Below, piece by piece: positions 35,521 to 46,967 of a stretch of DNA of 64,000 bases. Position 1 is the first letter of the stretch; the number at the start of each line of letters is the position of its first letter. The translations under genes and the position numbers were made by a program. Source of the DNA: Labrenzia sp. PHM005 (GTDB lineage: Bacteria > Pseudomonadota > Alphaproteobacteria > Rhizobiales > Stappiaceae); contig NZ_CP041191.1 of NCBI RefSeq assembly GCF_006517275.1, positions 2,599,001 to 2,663,000 on the forward strand, given 5' to 3'. The notes beneath the pieces are model-generated. The model was not told the DNA's origin. It made no database searches and saw only the letters and a list, made by a program, of their open reading frames with translations.

Positions 35521-36160
35521 CAGACTTTCCTGTTGCTTCACTACGGGAAAGGCATGAGGTCTTTCTAATTCCTCTGACTTTTCATTCCAGCGAAAGCTGG
35601 GATCGAGTAATCTGAGAGACCCGTCGTGTACCAAGGACCAGCTGGTGTTCATGCCCGCGAATGCGGGTGCTAGGGCGATAAGACGTGAGTTTGGTTTTGC
35701 CTCGCCAGCCTTGAACAGCACAAAACCCGCCGCGAGGAAATCCTCCGGCGTTTTGCTCAAATCTCTTCCCTGAGCCACAGGAGTGGCGGGGCGCGCCGGG
35801 CCTTGCCTGCGCATCAGTTGAATAAATGAGTCTTCGGCAAAGCTTGACTGCCCCGCCCGGGCTGTTTGGTGCGCGCCGTGGCACAGCACCGGCCAGACTC
35901 GAAGTGCGGGGTGTCAATCCGCCCTCCGCAGCACGCCCAGCCGGCCGCTACTCGGTGTTGCCGCTGCAGGGTCACCGCCGTCCATTATCGCGCCGGACCC
36001 CGGTCCGGTTCGTTACACCGGCCCGTCAGCCCCGCCCGATCCGCTCCCTCCCGGGGGACGGTCCCCCAAAAAGCCCGTGTGAGCGGATACGCAGATCATC
36101 ATACGGCAGGGGCATGGGGGCGTGGATAAGATTTCTTTGTGTCAGGAGGTTCCAACCGTG

Positions 36161-36224
36161 CCGTCCCGGATTTGATCCGGGATCTGTTACACTGTTTTTG
36201 GTCCCGGCTCAGAGGCCGGGACGG
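36161..36224. repeat. Dispersed palindromic repeat, CCCGGAT type
   Basis: TCCCGGAT-TTG-ATCCGGGA (36164-36182) and GTCCCGGC/GCCGGGAC (36201-36222) lie in tandem. The outer arms CCGTCCCGG (36161-36169) and CCGGGACGG (36216-36224) also pair, so the whole element can form one long hairpin. Such elements are common intergenic repeats in Hyphomicrobiales genomes. Confidence 0.75.
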
Positions 36225-36258
36225 CTTAGGGAACGCAGCCACTGCGCGCTCACTGAGC

Positions 36259-36400
36259 GTCATCCCCGCCTTGTGCGGGGATCCAATCCACCGTTCAGCA
36301 TCGGTCCGATGGGTGTATTCATTGAAACGCGGCCCAATAAACCTCTGCCCATTCCCGAGATTTCGGGAATCAATGGATCCCCGCACAAGGCGGGGATGAC
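36259..36400. repeat. Perfect 27-bp inverted repeat pair
   Basis: The 27-base arm at 36259-36285, beginning GTCATCCCCGCC, is the exact reverse complement of 36374-36400. The arms are 88 bases apart. Each arm is itself palindromic (CCCCGCC-TTGT-GCGGGG). This is the GTCATCCCCGC-type repeat dispersed through many proteobacterial genomes. The right arm lies 14 bases after the uvrB stop and may stabilise or terminate that transcript. Confidence 0.85.
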
Positions 36401-36414
36401 ATCTGGGGGAGGGG

Positions 36415-39288
<2,874 letters not shown>

Positions 39289-39387
39289 GGGCCTCAATAT
39301 GGTCCGAGTCCGCGCGCGAGAAAACCCCTCCGTTGCGGCTTTGTTCCAGTTTCTCAGACTTCTTGCCAGTCTCCTGACAATAGGCTG

Positions 39388-39846
39388 TCAGGAGAAGGGG
39401 ACTTCGTTGAGTTCCTGTAAAAGGCCCCGGAGCGTTTCAAGTTTCTCCCGGCCGAGTTTTTCAGCGAGTTCTTGTTCCATCTCTGCAACCAGCGCCTGGG
39501 CTTTTTTTCGCGCTTCCAATCCCTTTTCGGTGGGAACCGGCATCTTGTCCCGCAAGTTTCCGGGGACGGGGTCGAGCCGGAGGGCGCCGGCTTCGACCAG
39601 CCGGTGGACTGCCGAGTGGATCGACTGGCGGGTAACGCCCCGGTCGCGGGCCAGTTCTGACACCGTACGTGGGTGGCGGCAGATGGTCATGAACAGGTTG
39701 GCATCGGCCGGTCGAACCACATCGAGCCCAGTGCCTTTGCGTAGTTCGATCATGCGCTTATCCAATTTCTGCCAGGTGTCCTGCAACAGACCGCGGATCG
39801 TTGGGCGTGCCGAGTTCGAGTGTTTTTTGTCAGTCGAGGTTGACAT
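39388..39846 (-). CDS. MarR-family transcriptional regulator
   Basis: 152 residues. The winged helix spans about 45-120: TVSELARDRGVTRQSIHSAVHRLVEAGAL is the HTH and LRDKMPVPTEKG the wing. The C-terminal dimerisation helices are rich in Glu/Leu. It is divergent from a secreted hydrolase gene with 71 bases between starts. That gap contains a perfect 16-base palindrome, so the regulator probably represses itself and the hydrolase. Ligand unknown. Confidence 0.88.
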   Translation of the reverse strand: MSTSTDKKHSNSARPTIRGLLQDTWQKLDKRMIELRKGTGLDVVRPADANLFMTICRHPRTVSELARDRGVTRQSIHSAVHRLVEAGALRLDPVPGNLRDKMPVPTEKGLEARKKAQALVAEMEQELAEKLGREKLETLRGLLQELNEVPFS

Positions 39847-39871
39847 TGTGTCCTGTATAGCTACGTATATC

Positions 39872-39887
39872 GTCAGTCTGGACTGAC
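39872..39887. promoter_or_regulatory. Probable MarR operator
   Basis: GTCAGTC-TG-GACTGAC is a perfect 7+7 inverted repeat midway between the divergent MarR and hydrolase genes, 25 bases from the MarR start and 30 bases from the hydrolase start. Size and position fit a MarR dimer blocking both promoters. Confidence 0.6.
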
Positions 39888-39917
39888 AATTTTGCTCGCG
39901 TTATAGAAGGACATAGC

Positions 39918-41147
39918 ATGTGCCGAACAATATTCTTAGCTGCTTGTATCGCCGCAGGACTTGCATTTACAGGACCGGCGCCGGCTCAGGAGCTTGATGG
40001 TAACCAGTTCAGGGCTCCCAGCGAAGGTTCCTGGTATCACCCGATCGACCCGGAGACCTGGCTTCACGTTGGCGGACGACCGCAAGAAATTGCAGCCGCA
40101 CTGACACGCATCAAAGAGACAGCGCCTAGCGACACACTTCCCGATGATCCGTCGCGCCGTGGGGCCGGAAGCTGGATCGAAACCTGGACCGAGTTGGGCA
40201 AAACGGCATTGGCAGAGGCTGATGACTTGAACGATGACGACAAACCGGAGGCGGCCGCCAGCCGCTACCGTGATGCATTCAGCTATTTTCTGCGGGCGTC
40301 ATCGCCACACACGAATGACCCGGAACAGCGTTCGGCTTTGTCCCAGGCTTGGCAAGCCTATGAAAAGGCAGGACAGTTTTTGCCTGTACCAATCCGAAAA
40401 CTGGATATTCCGTTTGATGGCGAGGAATTTTCCACTTGGTTGCATCTTCCCAAAGGCGACGGTCCGTTTCCTGTGGTGATCGTTTCCATGGGGTCGGATG
40501 TAACGAAAGAGGAGCTTCTGCCATATTTCATCAAACAGCTGGCGGTTCGGAAAATCGCTATGCTTAGTCTCGATATGCCGGGGAATGGAGGCTCTACGGC
40601 CTATTCTTTTTCACCGGATCTGGACAAGTTGCACGCTGCTGCAGCTCTCCATCTTAAAACGCTGCCCGAGATCGATGGCCGAAACATCTTTGTTCAAGGC
40701 GCCAGCTTTGGCGGGACGCCAGCAGCACGGGCGTGGGCTGCCCGGCCGGATCTTGACCTGGCCGGTGTCATTTACATGTGCGGCCCGCTGCACCGGCCTT
40801 TTATGGCTCCGCCGGATGCCTACAGCCAGTTTCCGGCCTTTACGATGGATGGTGTTCGTGCCCGGCTAGGTCTCGATATCGATGCAAGCTTCAAAGAAAT
40901 GTCGGTGGGTCTCCGTCCCTTGTCATTAAAAAGCCAAGGGCTGTTTGAGGGGCCGCAAATTGATACTCCGCTTCTCGCAATTCTGACAAACAGGGATCCA
41001 GTGGCGCCGTTGGGCGACGTTCAGTCGCTGATGGCTCGTGGCACGGATGTCACCCTGCATGTGACTGACGAGCCGGGCCATTGTCCTCAACGGGACCCAC
41101 GGGAGGCGATCGCCGCAAGCTGGATTACTGGAAAAATCCGCGACTAG
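39918..41147 (+). CDS. Secreted alpha/beta-hydrolase (FrsA/esterase-like)
   Basis: 409 residues with a signal peptide (MCRTIFLAACIAAGLAFTGPAPA). A helical N-terminal cap domain (about 30-150) precedes the alpha/beta-hydrolase core (about 155-405). The nucleophile elbow is FVQGASFGGTPAA (GxSxG Ser about residue 259). The acid is probably the Asp in LTNRDPVAPLGD and the His is in DEPGHCPQRD. The layout is that of FrsA/DUF1100-type esterases, here exported. Divergent from a MarR regulator across a palindromic operator, and followed by a terminator. Substrate unknown. Confidence 0.85.
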   Translation: MCRTIFLAACIAAGLAFTGPAPAQELDGNQFRAPSEGSWYHPIDPETWLHVGGRPQEIAAALTRIKETAPSDTLPDDPSRRGAGSWIETWTELGKTALAEADDLNDDDKPEAAASRYRDAFSYFLRASSPHTNDPEQRSALSQAWQAYEKAGQFLPVPIRKLDIPFDGEEFSTWLHLPKGDGPFPVVIVSMGSDVTKEELLPYFIKQLAVRKIAMLSLDMPGNGGSTAYSFSPDLDKLHAAAALHLKTLPEIDGRNIFVQGASFGGTPAARAWAARPDLDLAGVIYMCGPLHRPFMAPPDAYSQFPAFTMDGVRARLGLDIDASFKEMSVGLRPLSLKSQGLFEGPQIDTPLLAILTNRDPVAPLGDVQSLMARGTDVTLHVTDEPGHCPQRDPREAIAASWITGKIRD

Positions 41148-41165
41148 GACAGTAGAAGAACTGTC

Positions 41166-41201
41166 AAGGCAGGCCGGTGTTTCACCACCTGCCTTGCTTT
41201 T
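41166..41201 (+). terminator. Terminator of the hydrolase gene
   Basis: AAGGCAGG/CCTGCCTT stem with an inner GGTG/CACC stem and small bulges, followed by GCTTTTCT, 18 bases after the stop. Confidence 0.7.
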
Positions 41202-41417
41202 CTGATGCTTAGTCAGGCAAGCGGTTGCTGAGATGGCGACAACAGGCTCGATCGCTAATGATTTGTGCAAGTGGTCGGGCGATGTAGACGCCATCCCGGG
41301 GGAGGCTGCGCATGGCCAGCAACATTATGTCTGTCAGCGAGCGGGTTTCAGGTTGCGATATTGTTCCTGTTTCAAAAACGTCTCGCTAGTCTCCTTTAAG
41401 AAGCATAAAAAGGTATC

Positions 41418-42935
41418 TTACTCCCCGCGCGGAAAGCGGTTGCCTTCCTCCACCTCATTCAAATCCATGTGGTTGCGCATGTAGCGTTCCGAAGCTTTTT
41501 GCAGTGGCTGGTAGTCCCAGGGGAAATAGGCGCCGTTTCTAAGAGCCTCATAGACGATCCAGCGGCGGGCCTGGGACTGGCGGACTTCGCCGTCATAGGC
41601 GGCCATGTCCCATTTATTCGAGACTTGTTGAGCAAAGGTTGCGGCTGTGTCCGCATGGGCTGGATCCCCGGCCAGATTGGTCAACTCATTCGGGTCGTCC
41701 GCCAGGTTGAACAGCTGCGGCGGGTCGAGCTCGCAGTGAATGTACTTCCAGTCGCCCTCCCGGATGCCGACCAACGGGGCATAGGAGGCCTCGGCGGCAT
41801 ATTCCATCAAGACCGGCTCGGTGCGGGCCGCGCCGTTGGCGAGCGGAACCAGGCTGGTGCCGTCCGTCCAGGGCAGTATTTCGCTCATATCGATGCCAGC
41901 AAGGTCGCAGGTTGTCGGCAGAACATCGAGCGTGCTCACCGGCGTGACGATGTGGGACGGCGTTAGATCCTTGTCGGCGATCATCAATGGGACGCGCGAC
42001 GAGCCCTCAAAGAAGGTCATCTTGAACCACAGACCACGCTCTCCGAGCATATCGCCGTGGTCGGAAACGAAGAGAATGGTGGTATCTTCCGCAAGATTCA
42101 TCGCTTCGAGCGCATGCAGGATCTCGCCGATCTTGTCGTCCAGATAGGAGATATTGGCGAAATAGGCGCGGCGGGACCGCCGGATGTTGTCTTCGGTGAT
42201 GTCGAAATTGCGCCAATCGTTGGCATCGAAAATCCGCTTGGAATGCGGGTCGTGATCCTCATAGGACTTGGCCGGAACCTCCGGCAGCAGGTGCTCGCAG
42301 TCCTCATAAAGGTCCCAGTATTTCTTGCGGGCGACGTAGGGATCATGCGGATGAGTGAAGCTGACCGTCAGGCAGAACGGGCGGTCGTATTTACCCCGGC
42401 CATAATCATAGATCTTGCGCACGGCCTGGAAAGCTACGTCGTCGTCATACTCCATCTGGTTAGAGATTTCCGCAACACCGGCGCCAGTCACAGATCCCAT
42501 ATTGTGATACCACCAGTCGATCCGCTCGCCCGGCTTCCGGTAGTCTGGAGTCCAGCCGAAATCGGCCGGATAAATGTCGGTGGTCAGCCGCTCCTCAAAA
42601 CCATGCATCTGATCCGGGCCGACGAAATGCATTTTTCCGGACAGGCACGTGGTGTAACCGGCGCGGCGCAGATGGTGCGCGTAAGTCGGAATGTCGGAGG
42701 CAAACTCCGCCGCATTGTCGTAGACGCCGGTCCGGCGCGGCAACTGGCCGGACATGAAACTCGCCCGTCCCGGGGCGCAGAGCGGGGATGCGGTGTAGGT
42801 GTTTTCAAAACGGACAGACCGTTCCGCCAGTTTTTTCAAGTTTGGAGCGTGAAGGAAATCTGCCGGACCATCTGGAAACAGCGTGCCATTTAACTGATCA
42901 ACCATCAGGATCAGAATATTTTTCTTATCACTCAT
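41418..42935 (-). CDS. betC: Choline-sulfatase
   Basis: 505 residues from the ATG at 42935, which has GGAGG 6 bases upstream. The frame continues to 43016, over the BetI-like site, without a better start. BetC hydrolyses choline-O-sulfate to choline and sulfate, feeding glycine-betaine synthesis. C53 in SPLCAPGRASF is the residue expected to become formylglycine, with R57 of the C-x-P-x-R motif. Metal-binding Asp/Gln come early (MVDQLNG), then SDHGDMLGERGLWFK. The C-terminal KASERYMRNHMDLNEVEEGNRFPRGE-like end closely matches Sinorhizobium BetC. The usual betI/betB/betA genes are not adjacent. The Cys-type site needs a formylglycine-generating enzyme from elsewhere. Confidence 0.93.
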   Translation of the reverse strand: MSDKKNILILMVDQLNGTLFPDGPADFLHAPNLKKLAERSVRFENTYTASPLCAPGRASFMSGQLPRRTGVYDNAAEFASDIPTYAHHLRRAGYTTCLSGKMHFVGPDQMHGFEERLTTDIYPADFGWTPDYRKPGERIDWWYHNMGSVTGAGVAEISNQMEYDDDVAFQAVRKIYDYGRGKYDRPFCLTVSFTHPHDPYVARKKYWDLYEDCEHLLPEVPAKSYEDHDPHSKRIFDANDWRNFDITEDNIRRSRRAYFANISYLDDKIGEILHALEAMNLAEDTTILFVSDHGDMLGERGLWFKMTFFEGSSRVPLMIADKDLTPSHIVTPVSTLDVLPTTCDLAGIDMSEILPWTDGTSLVPLANGAARTEPVLMEYAAEASYAPLVGIREGDWKYIHCELDPPQLFNLADDPNELTNLAGDPAHADTAATFAQQVSNKWDMAAYDGEVRQSQARRWIVYEALRNGAYFPWDYQPLQKASERYMRNHMDLNEVEEGNRFPRGE

Positions 42936-43329
42936 CGCAGCCTCCTCCCGAGTTCCCGACGCCAATGTTTTTGGCTGTGTTGGCAGACTATGGATTTTTA
43001 CTGATTGATCAGTCAATCAAAAAAGATTCGAGGCTTGTTGGGCGAAAACTCATGGTTGGCTCCAGGTACTGAGAAACTGAAAAATGCGTCGTGACCTGAA
43101 GTGCGCTCCAGCTTTCAGGTCCAGCAAATCGTTCTGTTTCGAGACAGCAAATGGGGATCTGGAGAAATGCCTATGCTTAGCGTAGAGCCAGATCTAAATG
43201 ATCTGCAGTCGTTCTGATCGCGGCGCGGATTGAATTTGTCAGCACATTCAGGTGGAAGTTCCCTCCAGCCGGCTTTCCATCGCCAAAGAGTTTCCGTTGC
43301 CGGTCTTTTATGGCCTGGGAAGGCGGCAC
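42936..43329. other. Intergenic region upstream of betC
   Basis: About 394 bases containing the BetI-like palindrome (43002-43019). The rest, 43030-43329, shows no credible gene and no clear terminator for either neighbour. Confidence 0.5.
43002..43019. promoter_or_regulatory. BetI-like operator upstream of betC
   Basis: TGATTGA-TCAG-TCAATCA is a perfect 7+7 inverted repeat 66 bases upstream of the betC start. Its half-sites resemble those bound by the choline-responsive repressor BetI in E. coli and Vibrio (TTGATTG...TTCAAT). A betI gene is not in the window, so a remote BetI would have to act here. Confidence 0.6.
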
Positions 43330-45852
43330 TTATGCCGCCGCAACGTCTTTCAGGAAGCGATCGATCCGGCTTGTGACGGTGTTGAGTTGGGCCGTGGCTT
43401 CGTCAGCGATGGATTCGACCTGTTTGGCCGATTGGCTGGTCTCACTGGATCCTTTGGACAAGTCGCCAACATGGTTGGAGACCGTGGCTGTTTGTGCGGC
43501 CGCTTGCGAAACCCCGGTCGAAATCTCTGAGGTTGCTTCGGATTGCTGCTCGACGGAATCGGCCATTGCCGCGGCGGTTTCGTTGACGTCTTCCATCATA
43601 TTCATGATCGCGCTGATTGCGTCCACAGCGGCCCCGGTGGATTGCTGAATTTCGGACACCTGGCTGGAAATCTCATCAGTTGCCTTGGCGGTTTGACCGG
43701 CGAGGGATTTGACCTCGGAGGCGACAACGGCAAACCCTTTGCCCGCTTCGCCAGCGCGGGCTGCTTCAATGGTGGCATTGAGGGCAAGCAGATTGGTCTG
43801 TTCTGCGATCTCCTGGATAAGTTGCACCACTGCGCCAATCCGCTCTGCGGCCGCTGACAAGCCACGGATTTGGTCGTTGGATGTCCGGGTGGCACCGGTC
43901 ACTTCTTCGACGCGGCCCAGGGTGGCATTGACCTGCCGGCCAACTTCCTGAACTGACGCGGACAGCTCTTCGGTCGCGGCCGCGATTGTCTGGACGTTCT
44001 GGCTGGTTTGGCTGGAGGCCATGCTGGCATCTTCGCTTTTGCCGGTCGTGGTTTCTGCAATTCCTGTGAGTTGTTCTGCGGTATCTTCCAGCTGCTGCAT
44101 GTTGCCGTTGACAGTTGAGAGCGCGGTCTCAATGTCTTCACGGAAGTTGGCAACCAGGTCATCAACCGCCTGCTGGCGCTGGCGAACAGCTTCGGCGCTG
44201 GCTTCGGTTTCCTCTTCCAGCCGCACGCGTTCAACTTCGCGGTCTCGGAACGTGCCAACGGCGCGCGCCATATCGCCGATTTCATCGCCGCGCTGGTCTG
44301 CTGCCAGATCAAGGTCGGTTTTACCGTCTTGTAATTGCTGCATGGCACCGGTCAGACCGCGCAAGGGCCGGATGATGGCCCCGGTCAGTAGAACCACAAA
44401 GCCGATCCCCATCGCAAGGGCTACTACAAGGGCTCCCGAGATCTGGGTTTGGGCCGCGGTTGCCGACCCGACTGCTGAGTTTCCTGATGCCAAACTAATC
44501 GCTTCAGCTTGTTCGGTCAGCTGGGTAACCGCCGCAGTGAATGCGGTCTGACTTGCGTCAAGATCCCGGGTGCTTGTAATCACCGTTTCAAATGTCGCTG
44601 CGAGTGCCGGAAAACCGTCTGTGCCTGCTTTCACAAGTGTCTGCAAAGGACCGTTCAAGAGGTCCGAATAGGCTTTGTCCTTGGTCTCTTTGAGAGCGGC
44701 GACCCGAACTTTCTCCAGATCCGCGAGCTGCGACTTAGCGCCATTGAGATAGTCCTGAAAACTGGCTGCGACCGCATCTGAAGGAGTGTTCAGGAAATCG
44801 GCATAGGAACTGCGGATTCCCAACACACTCCGGGCAATGTTCTGGGTGTTTGAAGACAGAAGTGCGATTTCGGCGGAGGCCGCTTCAAACGCGCGCAGTT
44901 CGGCACGCAGCTCCTTAATTGGGGCTTGAGCTTCGGAAATGATGCTTTCCGCCAATGTGCTGAGCTCATTGGCAAGCGGCTGAAAGTCTGCTTTCCAAAC
45001 ATCGTCTGAACCAGGCGCCTTGTGTGCCTTGATTTTCTTGCCAAGGGCTTTGGATGTTTTGATCAGCTTTTTGACGTCAGCCTTCAAAGCCTTGGTTTTC
45101 ACTGTTCTGCGGACGGCCTTGGCATCCTTCTCCAGGTTTTTGACCTGATCCGCGAGTTTCTTGCCTGCTGCCTTGTCGGCAGACGCCACAAACGCAGATG
45201 TTTCCTGTTCGAGCATAGCTGCGGTGGTGCGCATGTTTGTAAGACGTGGCGAGACTTTGTTGAGGTCATTCATCTTGCCCTTGTTCGTAAGGGCAAGGGT
45301 CGACCGATAAACCTCAAGGGCTGTGTAGTCCTCGAAAACCTTGTTTGTCGTTGCGACCAGATTGGTGGTCAGGGAGTTCAGCTCGTTTACCGCCATATCG
45401 CGATCGGTTCGCACAGCCGCAAGGGCGGTAAACTGGTTTTCAAGATCCGCGATGATTTTGTCGAGATTCTCAGCTTCAGCGGGCCGTGAGGCAGCCAGAT
45501 CTGCGCTGTGCCCGGAAAGAGATGAAATGTCTGATTTGACAGCTGAGGCGCTGCCAATTGTGGCTGTACGGTCGTAATTCTGCGCGTTGGTTAGGAGCGT
45601 GGGTATATTTCCCAGCAGTTCATTTGCCGTTTTTGCGGTGGTGACCGATGTCTGCACTTGAGATGCCGCGAACAGGCCGCTGGCCCCGACGCCAATGGCG
45701 CACAAAAGCATGGCAGCAAAGCCAATTCGCAATTGTGTTTTGATGGACCAATTCAGAAATGCCGGTTGCTTGGATTTGGAGGTGGTTGGCGCCGTTGCGG
45801 AATTTTCTCTGGATCTACGGTGTTTTCCAAATTCCGGAAATGACAACTTCAT
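43330..45852 (-). CDS. Methyl-accepting chemotaxis protein with large periplasmic helical domain
   Basis: 840 residues from the ATG at 45852 (a TTG at 45867 would add MGHQN). A cytosolic leader of about 40 residues precedes TM1 (about 42-64). A periplasmic domain of about 390 residues follows, rich in helices and Lys ([19 protein letters not shown]), much larger than usual. TM2 is at about 460-483, then HAMP and the signalling hairpin with [21 protein letters not shown]. Four-helix-bundle-type sensing is likely. A lone solute-binding protein gene lies 234 bases upstream on the same strand and could supply its ligand. Confidence 0.92.
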   Translation of the reverse strand: MKLSFPEFGKHRRSRENSATAPTTSKSKQPAFLNWSIKTQLRIGFAAMLLCAIGVGASGLFAASQVQTSVTTAKTANELLGNIPTLLTNAQNYDRTATIGSASAVKSDISSLSGHSADLAASRPAEAENLDKIIADLENQFTALAAVRTDRDMAVNELNSLTTNLVATTNKVFEDYTALEVYRSTLALTNKGKMNDLNKVSPRLTNMRTTAAMLEQETSAFVASADKAAGKKLADQVKNLEKDAKAVRRTVKTKALKADVKKLIKTSKALGKKIKAHKAPGSDDVWKADFQPLANELSTLAESIISEAQAPIKELRAELRAFEAASAEIALLSSNTQNIARSVLGIRSSYADFLNTPSDAVAASFQDYLNGAKSQLADLEKVRVAALKETKDKAYSDLLNGPLQTLVKAGTDGFPALAATFETVITSTRDLDASQTAFTAAVTQLTEQAEAISLASGNSAVGSATAAQTQISGALVVALAMGIGFVVLLTGAIIRPLRGLTGAMQQLQDGKTDLDLAADQRGDEIGDMARAVGTFRDREVERVRLEEETEASAEAVRQRQQAVDDLVANFREDIETALSTVNGNMQQLEDTAEQLTGIAETTTGKSEDASMASSQTSQNVQTIAAATEELSASVQEVGRQVNATLGRVEEVTGATRTSNDQIRGLSAAAERIGAVVQLIQEIAEQTNLLALNATIEAARAGEAGKGFAVVASEVKSLAGQTAKATDEISSQVSEIQQSTGAAVDAISAIMNMMEDVNETAAAMADSVEQQSEATSEISTGVSQAAAQTATVSNHVGDLSKGSSETSQSAKQVESIADEATAQLNTVTSRIDRFLKDVAAA

Positions 45853-46018
45853 GTTCTGATGTCCCAATAACAGTATCTACTGGGATTTTTACCGGTTAAT
45901 ACTTAAAATTTATCAAATATGTCAGCGTCATCAGAGAACGCCGTGTACTTCGAAATAATTACACCAATTGCATTTATTTTGCTCACGACGCCGTTGCTTT
46001 TGAAGTGCCTGAGGCCGC

Positions 46019-46081
46019 GTGGACGAATTGGAGACGCCTTTCGTGGGACAAAAGGTAGAACCACATCTCCAATTCGTCCAC
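46019..46081. repeat. Perfect 16-bp inverted repeat, 31-base spacer
   Basis: GTGGACGAATTGGAGA (46019-46034) and TCTCCAATTCGTCCAC (46066-46081) are exact reverse complements. The spacer holds a smaller CCTTT/AAAGG hairpin. It ends 5 bases after the stop codon of the minus-strand binding-protein gene. There is no T-tract, so it is not a classical terminator. It could be an mRNA-stabilising hairpin or a tiny MITE-like element. Confidence 0.8.
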
Positions 46082-46086
46082 ACAGC

Positions 46087-46815
46087 CTAACGACTGGCGT
46101 TATTGGGATCATCGACCATCGAATAGCGCAACTTGAGAGATTTTCTCAATCTGCTTAAGACGTCGGGATTTGAATCTGGATGGCACGCCAGTGAAAGATC
46201 GACCTCTTTCAGTGTGAACACATTCTTGATCTTAATCCCGCGCTTATCTGCGATGTAGGGAGCTGACAACAAACCGCCAAGCCAAAGGTCGATTCTGCCG
46301 GCGAGCAGCATGTCAACGTTGAGAATGTCAGAATCAACCAAGGTCAAACGCGGATGACCAGCTTGTTGGGCATCCATCGTGCTGGTCCAGCCAGCGACAG
46401 CACCGGTGCTGTAGGCGAAGGTGTCCGAATGGGCGCTCAATTTGATTTTGTTTTCTGCCAAGGCGAAATAAGCGAAACCGTCAATTTGCAGCGGGCCAAC
46501 CCACTCGAAGTTTGGTTCGCGAGCTTCCGTCCGCCACAACGCCATGAAGCACGTGTTCGGTTTTCGTTGTGTAACAAGCAGGCCGCGTTTGAACGGAGCC
46601 AGGCGCATCGTAATGGACACCCCTGCATCTTGCGCGAGGGTGCGGACTATGTTCGTCACACGGCCCGCGATCCCGCCATTTTCGTCGCGAAAATAGAAAG
46701 GCTCGTAGTTTTCGGTGTAGATAAGCAGATCGGGCCGCTCGGCGTCAGCAGCCGCATGGGATACAAGGCCAAACAAGCACACTATGAAAGCGATGCCATT
46801 GACCAAGGTTCGCAT
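46087..46815 (-). CDS. Stand-alone periplasmic solute-binding protein
   Basis: 242 residues from the ATG at 46815, which has GGAGG 8 bases upstream; 33 further open codons upstream look unreal. A signal peptide (MRTLVNGIAFIVCLFGLVSHAAA) is followed by a PBPb-like fold: LLIYTENYEPFYFRDENGGIAGR, then SITMRLAPFKRGLLVTQR and LVDSDILNVDMLLAGRIDLWLGG. No ABC permease or ATPase lies nearby. The next gene downstream on the same strand is a chemoreceptor, suggesting a sensory rather than transport role. The second such lone binding protein of the window (see 17346-18137); the two are not close homologues by eye. Confidence 0.78.
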   Translation of the reverse strand: MRTLVNGIAFIVCLFGLVSHAAADAERPDLLIYTENYEPFYFRDENGGIAGRVTNIVRTLAQDAGVSITMRLAPFKRGLLVTQRKPNTCFMALWRTEAREPNFEWVGPLQIDGFAYFALAENKIKLSAHSDTFAYSTGAVAGWTSTMDAQQAGHPRLTLVDSDILNVDMLLAGRIDLWLGGLLSAPYIADKRGIKIKNVFTLKEVDLSLACHPDSNPDVLSRLRKSLKLRYSMVDDPNNASR

Positions 46816-46967
46816 TCTGTCCGCCTCCCGCGATTCAAACACTTGGGTTTGATACTCCAAAACCGCCGCCAACCACCTTATTCTTACAATCCTATAGCGT
46901 AGGTAAATCACCAACTTAGCAAAGCGGCGCAGTTCCTTCGATAGCGTCTGAAATTGGCAGTTGAAGT

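Larger units (their letters stand above)
35521..36414. other. Palindrome-rich non-coding block between cspA and uvrB
   Basis: About 0.9 kb with no credible gene. The open frames through it (for example 35826-36815 on +) consist of Pro/Arg/Gly-rich nonsense translated from repeats. Besides the elements listed separately there are short palindromes at 35993-36008 (CCGGACC/GGTCCGG), 36053-36067 (GGGGGAC/GTCCCCC) and 36351-36370 (ATTCCCGA/TCGGGAAT). The first 300 bases are GC-rich and unlike the repeats. They could encode a structured RNA, but I recognise none (not tmRNA, RNase P RNA or SRP RNA). Confidence 0.6.

Noticed and set aside
42936..43016. Upstream start for betC giving 27 more residues
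   Set aside because: It runs over the BetI-like palindrome, and GGAGG sits correctly in front of the ATG at 42935.
44021..44551. Ser/Arg-rich plus-strand frames within the three chemoreceptor genes
   Set aside because: They are shadows of the conserved signalling domains; the coding strand gives the near-invariant hairpin-tip sequence.
46816..46914. N-terminal extension of the binding protein at 46087-46815
   Set aside because: The extra 33 codons lack a signal peptide and ribosome-binding site, whereas the ATG at 46815 has both.
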